Positions 6,293 through 8,424 of a DNA stretch of 8,424 nucleotides are shown here, piece by piece. Every line of letters begins with the position of its first letter. Within the stretch, counting starts at the first letter, position 1. A model generated the notes under the pieces. The model worked only from the letters and a program-made list of their open reading frames with translations, did not search any database and was not told the origin of the DNA. The position numbers and the translations under genes are program-made. Origin of the DNA: Bacilli bacterium (GTDB taxonomy: Bacteria > Bacillota_I > Bacilli_A > RF39 > UBA660); contig JAEDGC010000062.1 of assembly GCA_016297695.1 (NCBI GenBank), positions 1 through 8,424 of the forward strand, given 5' to 3'.

Positions 6293-6325
6293 GTAGCTTC
6301 TCTGCTATATTTATGTAATTAATAA

Positions 6326-7801
6326 CTATTCTTGGTTATTATTATTACCTTGATTTGTGTTTGTTTGTTTAGAATTTTGTTTCGCTTCTTCTAATTCTAA
6401 TTCTTGCATTTTAATTTTATCCTTATTTTCTTTCCATGCTTGACCTAGACCATCTACATCTTTTGTAATACCAACAATATTTAATGCTTGTTTTTCTGGC
6501 ATACCTATATCGTTTAGCATTTTCAATGATTCAGATTTAACATATAGATTATCGCTCATATTAATATTAAATTTAATAGCTATATCACTAGCGCTAATTT
6601 TATTTATTGGGCAATCTTTTGTATTTTTACAAATCCATATTATATCTCTTATTAATTCTCTTTCATATTTTGTTAAATAGTTTTGATCGACTTGAGCTTG
6701 ATTATGTGCTGATTCCCATCCATTACCTAAAATTCTTGCTTGACCTGTATCTCCACCACTTGTTACATTACCACTAGCTTGTGGAACCGATACAATATCA
6801 TACATTGCTTTTATTATTCTTTGATAAAATGATTGGCTACTTTCTTGTTCTACTTTACTAGAAAGAATTTTCATATCTGCAGGAGTATTAGGATTACCTG
6901 TATTTAATACTATAACTTTTTCTTTCTTTAATTCTTTAAACTTTGTGATAAAATCTTCATCAGTTTTTTGGTTAAATAAAACAATAAAAGCATTAATACT
7001 TTCTTCAATACCATCCATTTCAGAACTATCAATTTTGTTTATAAAGTTTTGCAAGAAAATTACAATTTCCATTATTCCTACTCTATCTCTATTTAAACAA
7101 AATTCTTTTATTGGAATATCGTAATATGGCTGTTTAATATTTTTGACAATTTTTTTGTCTATAATGTCAATCTTTCTTTTTGGTAAAAATACTTGATAAA
7201 CTTTTTTAGTTGTTTTAGTTATTTCATCATATTTACTTGAAATTACACATGCAAATAATTTTTCACTAGGAATATCATTTGAATATACCATAAATGTATC
7301 TTTAATAGGCATATTTACAAGTTCAAATGGAGCCTCATTATATATATCTTCAATTTTTTTCCTTTTTGGAATTACTCTTTGATATGCAATGCCAAACTCA
7401 TATAAATCTTGTGCTTTCTCTATATCTAAACTTGCCTTGCTTACATCGTTTAAATATTTGTTCAAATATAACATATCATCTTCATTAACAAGTTTATCAT
7501 TTGTAATTGTATATTCAATAGGATTTCCATACATAAATCCAACTTTAAAATTTACTTGTTTAAACAAATGATTTTCAACAACTATATTATTTATTTCTGA
7601 CATATCATATCTTTTTTTACTATATAAAATTTGTTGTTGCCCTAAAAATTCTTTATGTAATAATTCAATTTCCTCTACATTTTTTCTATGTTGACTTGCC
7701 GCATTATCTATATATTGGATTAAATACTTTTCTACATTGTTTTGAAAATCTTCAAATGAAATTGGAATTGTTATTTTTTTTCTTCCTAAAAACTCATACA
7801 T
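6326..7801 (-). CDS. Portal protein, SPP1 gp6-like
   Basis: A 491-residue portal protein, the ring at the unique capsid vertex through which DNA is packaged and ejected. SPP1 gp6-type hallmarks are in order: an N-terminal helical region, VGFMYGNPIEYTI at 87-99 (start of the wing), the Arg/Lys-rich beta region around 140-210, VGIMEIVIFLQNFINKIDSSEMDGIEESINAFIVLFN at 241-277 (stem and clip helices), the tunnel-loop-side stretch YDIVSVPQASGNVTSGGDTGQARILGNGWESAHNQ at 334-368, and the crown helix QNYLTKYERELIRDIIWI. The C-terminus is a low-complexity Gln/Asn tail (EEAKQNSKQTNTNQGNNNNQE). The ATG at 7801 has AAAGGA 9 nt upstream. It starts after the promoter in the terminase-portal gap and is the first gene of that proposed transcript. 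No separate minor head protein follows it. Confidence 0.9.
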   Translation of the reverse strand: MYEFLGRKKITIPISFEDFQNNVEKYLIQYIDNAASQHRKNVEEIELLHKEFLGQQQILYSKKRYDMSEINNIVVENHLFKQVNFKVGFMYGNPIEYTITNDKLVNEDDMLYLNKYLNDVSKASLDIEKAQDLYEFGIAYQRVIPKRKKIEDIYNEAPFELVNMPIKDTFMVYSNDIPSEKLFACVISSKYDEITKTTKKVYQVFLPKRKIDIIDKKIVKNIKQPYYDIPIKEFCLNRDRVGIMEIVIFLQNFINKIDSSEMDGIEESINAFIVLFNQKTDEDFITKFKELKKEKVIVLNTGNPNTPADMKILSSKVEQESSQSFYQRIIKAMYDIVSVPQASGNVTSGGDTGQARILGNGWESAHNQAQVDQNYLTKYERELIRDIIWICKNTKDCPINKISASDIAIKFNINMSDNLYVKSESLKMLNDIGMPEKQALNIVGITKDVDGLGQAWKENKDKIKMQELELEEAKQNSKQTNTNQGNNNNQE

Positions 7802-7850
7802 ATTATAAATTCCTTTCTTTTTTTTATTACAAATAATGCTTCATGGCAAT

Positions 7851-7878
7851 ATTTTATATCTTATTTTTTAAAAGTCAA
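7851..7878 (-). promoter_or_regulatory. Candidate sigma-A promoter for the head-tail operon
   Basis: On the minus strand TTGACT (7878-7873) and TAAAAT (7856-7851) are separated by 16 bp, close to consensus -35 and -10 boxes. An overlapping TATAAA offers a tighter -10 at a shorter 14-bp spacing. It lies just downstream of the putative terminator after the terminase gene and directly upstream of the portal gene, leaving a leader of about 45 nt with the portal SD. AT-rich DNA makes chance matches common, but position and -35 quality are good. Confidence 0.6.
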
Positions 7879-7888
7879 TACTTTTTTT

Positions 7889-8005
7889 AAAAAAAAGCCT
7901 TAAATTTGTCTTATAATCGTTTTTAATTTATTTCTAGTATATTTTATTGGGTTCATAATATAAAAGAAAATAAACTAAATTTTCATATAATTAAATTTAA
8001 GGCTT
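7889..8005 (-). terminator. Long inverted repeat with T tract: probable terminator after the terminase gene
   Basis: The sequence at 7993-8005 is the exact reverse complement of 7895-7907 (13 bp, including GGC/GCC), and on the minus strand the second arm runs straight into eight T residues (7896-7889). The first arm starts only 4 nt after the terminase TAA. The 85-nt interior can itself fold: 7967-7977 pairs with 7935-7945 (10 of 11 positions). The T tract is on the minus-strand side only, so it would stop transcripts coming from the terminase gene. The very long loop is unusual for an intrinsic terminator. Confidence 0.55.
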
Positions 8006-8009
8006 GTTA

Positions 8010-8424
8010 TTATAATTTGAATAATGGAATTATTTCCATTGTGTTAGTTGGTTCTTTTTCACAAAAATATTTTACAAACATTGCAACCATATCAGGAAAG
8101 TCATCATGATCACCATATTTTTGGCTTCCAGCCCATGTAGTTAATTGTTGCATAGCTTTACCCATTGGGCTATTTAATGCATACATTTTTGCACATGGAT
8201 AAATAATCTCTGTTCTCATTCCAAAAGCTGCCATTCTTATTTTAACTTGCTTGTTATCAGTTGAATATATTTCTTCAATATCAACATAATGTGATTTTAA
8301 CTCTTTTAATTTACTATGTAATAAATCAGCTAAACTTCCATCAATATTATTTTCTATTCCTAATTTTGTAACTTTATGATTCATTAATTTTGTTGCTATT
8401 GGATAAATCATTTCTCTTTGAGCT
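8010..8424 (-). CDS. terL: Terminase large subunit, C-terminal nuclease end (runs off right edge)
   Basis: The C-terminal 137 residues are visible; the frame is open to the window edge and the start lies outside. TerL is the packaging motor: an N-terminal ATPase pumps DNA and the C-terminal RNase H-like nuclease cuts concatemers. The visible part carries the end of the nuclease domain: a beta-strand region (VKIRMAAFGMRTEIIYPC), then KAMQQLTTWAGSQKYGDHDDFPDMVAMF, in which HDDFPD is the typical last acidic motif of the nuclease active site, followed by a helix and the C-terminal tail (NTMEIIPLFKL). It stops with TAA at 8012-8010, immediately before the inverted repeat. Order terminase then portal is standard. 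The ATPase motifs cannot be seen. Confidence 0.88.
   Translation of the reverse strand, partial: AQREMIYPIATKLMNHKVTKLGIENNIDGSLADLLHSKLKELKSHYVDIEEIYSTDNKQVKIRMAAFGMRTEIIYPCAKMYALNSPMGKAMQQLTTWAGSQKYGDHDDFPDMVAMFVKYFCEKEPTNTMEIIPLFKL

Noticed and set aside
6320..6341. Small 7-bp hairpin at the end of the portal gene as a terminator
   Set aside because: The stem is almost all A-T, no T tract follows on the minus strand, and downstream genes need read-through.
7827..7844. Five-codon upstream frame (Met-Lys-His-Tyr-Leu-stop) in the portal leader
   Set aside because: It has no SD, its ATG would fall at about the predicted transcription start, and such short frames are expected by chance.
7912..7917. 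Perfect TATAAT on the plus strand inside the terminase-portal gap
   Set aside because: No -35-like sequence lies upstream at the right spacing, and there is no plus-strand gene downstream.
1..8424. Use of the Mycoplasma genetic code (TGA as Trp), suggested by the low GC content
   Set aside because: Tryptophans are encoded by TGG, no gene contains an internal TGA, and the single TGA at a gene end is a functional stop at an overlap.

Overview
This window is part of the late structural operon of a tailed, long-tailed (siphovirus-type) bacteriophage or prophage. All genes lie on the minus strand, so transcription runs from high to low coordinates. The DNA is very AT-rich. Shine-Dalgarno sites are strong (AGGAG/GGAGG) and most stops are TAA. 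Every tryptophan codon I checked is TGG and no reading frame contains an internal TGA. This points to a low-GC Firmicutes/Bacilli-type host using the standard bacterial code rather than the Mycoplasma code. I cannot tell a free phage from an integrated one, because no integrase, att site or host gene is present.

Reading in the direction of transcription: the C-terminal nuclease end of the large terminase subunit enters from the right edge (8424-8010). A 208-bp gap follows (8009-7802) holding a long inverted repeat that ends in a T tract (probable terminator) and then a sigma-A-like promoter. This suggests that the packaging transcript ends here and a new head-tail transcript begins. The head block comes next: an SPP1 gp6-like portal, a coiled-coil scaffold, a lambda gpD-like decoration protein and a lambda gpE-like major capsid protein. 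The neck block is a head-tail adaptor, a probable head-closure protein, a 49-aa small protein, an HK97 gp10-like protein and a probable tail terminator. The tail block is a tail-tube protein with a C-terminal bacterial Ig-like (BIG2) domain, a two-frame tail assembly chaperone (G and T parts) and the first 290 residues of the tape measure protein, which runs off the left edge.

The genes are tightly packed, with 1-nt TAATG overlaps, an 8-nt ATG/TGA overlap and SD sites inside preceding genes, which indicates co-transcription and translational coupling. Together they encode DNA packaging (terminase, portal), capsid assembly (scaffold, capsid, decoration), head closure and tail attachment (connectors), and tail-tube construction (tube, chaperones, tape measure).

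The two most unusual spots are as follows. (1) At the chaperone G/T junction the T frame sits in the -1 register, as in lambda G/GT, but I find no canonical slippery heptamer. Instead a 12-bp exact repeat lies in frame in both parts, 89 nt apart, which is exactly the offset that joins the two frames. (2) The terminase-portal gap carries a 13-bp perfect inverted repeat around an 85-nt interior that can itself fold. The rest is a conventional, mosaic structural module; I see no defence system, RNA gene, CRISPR array or mobile element.
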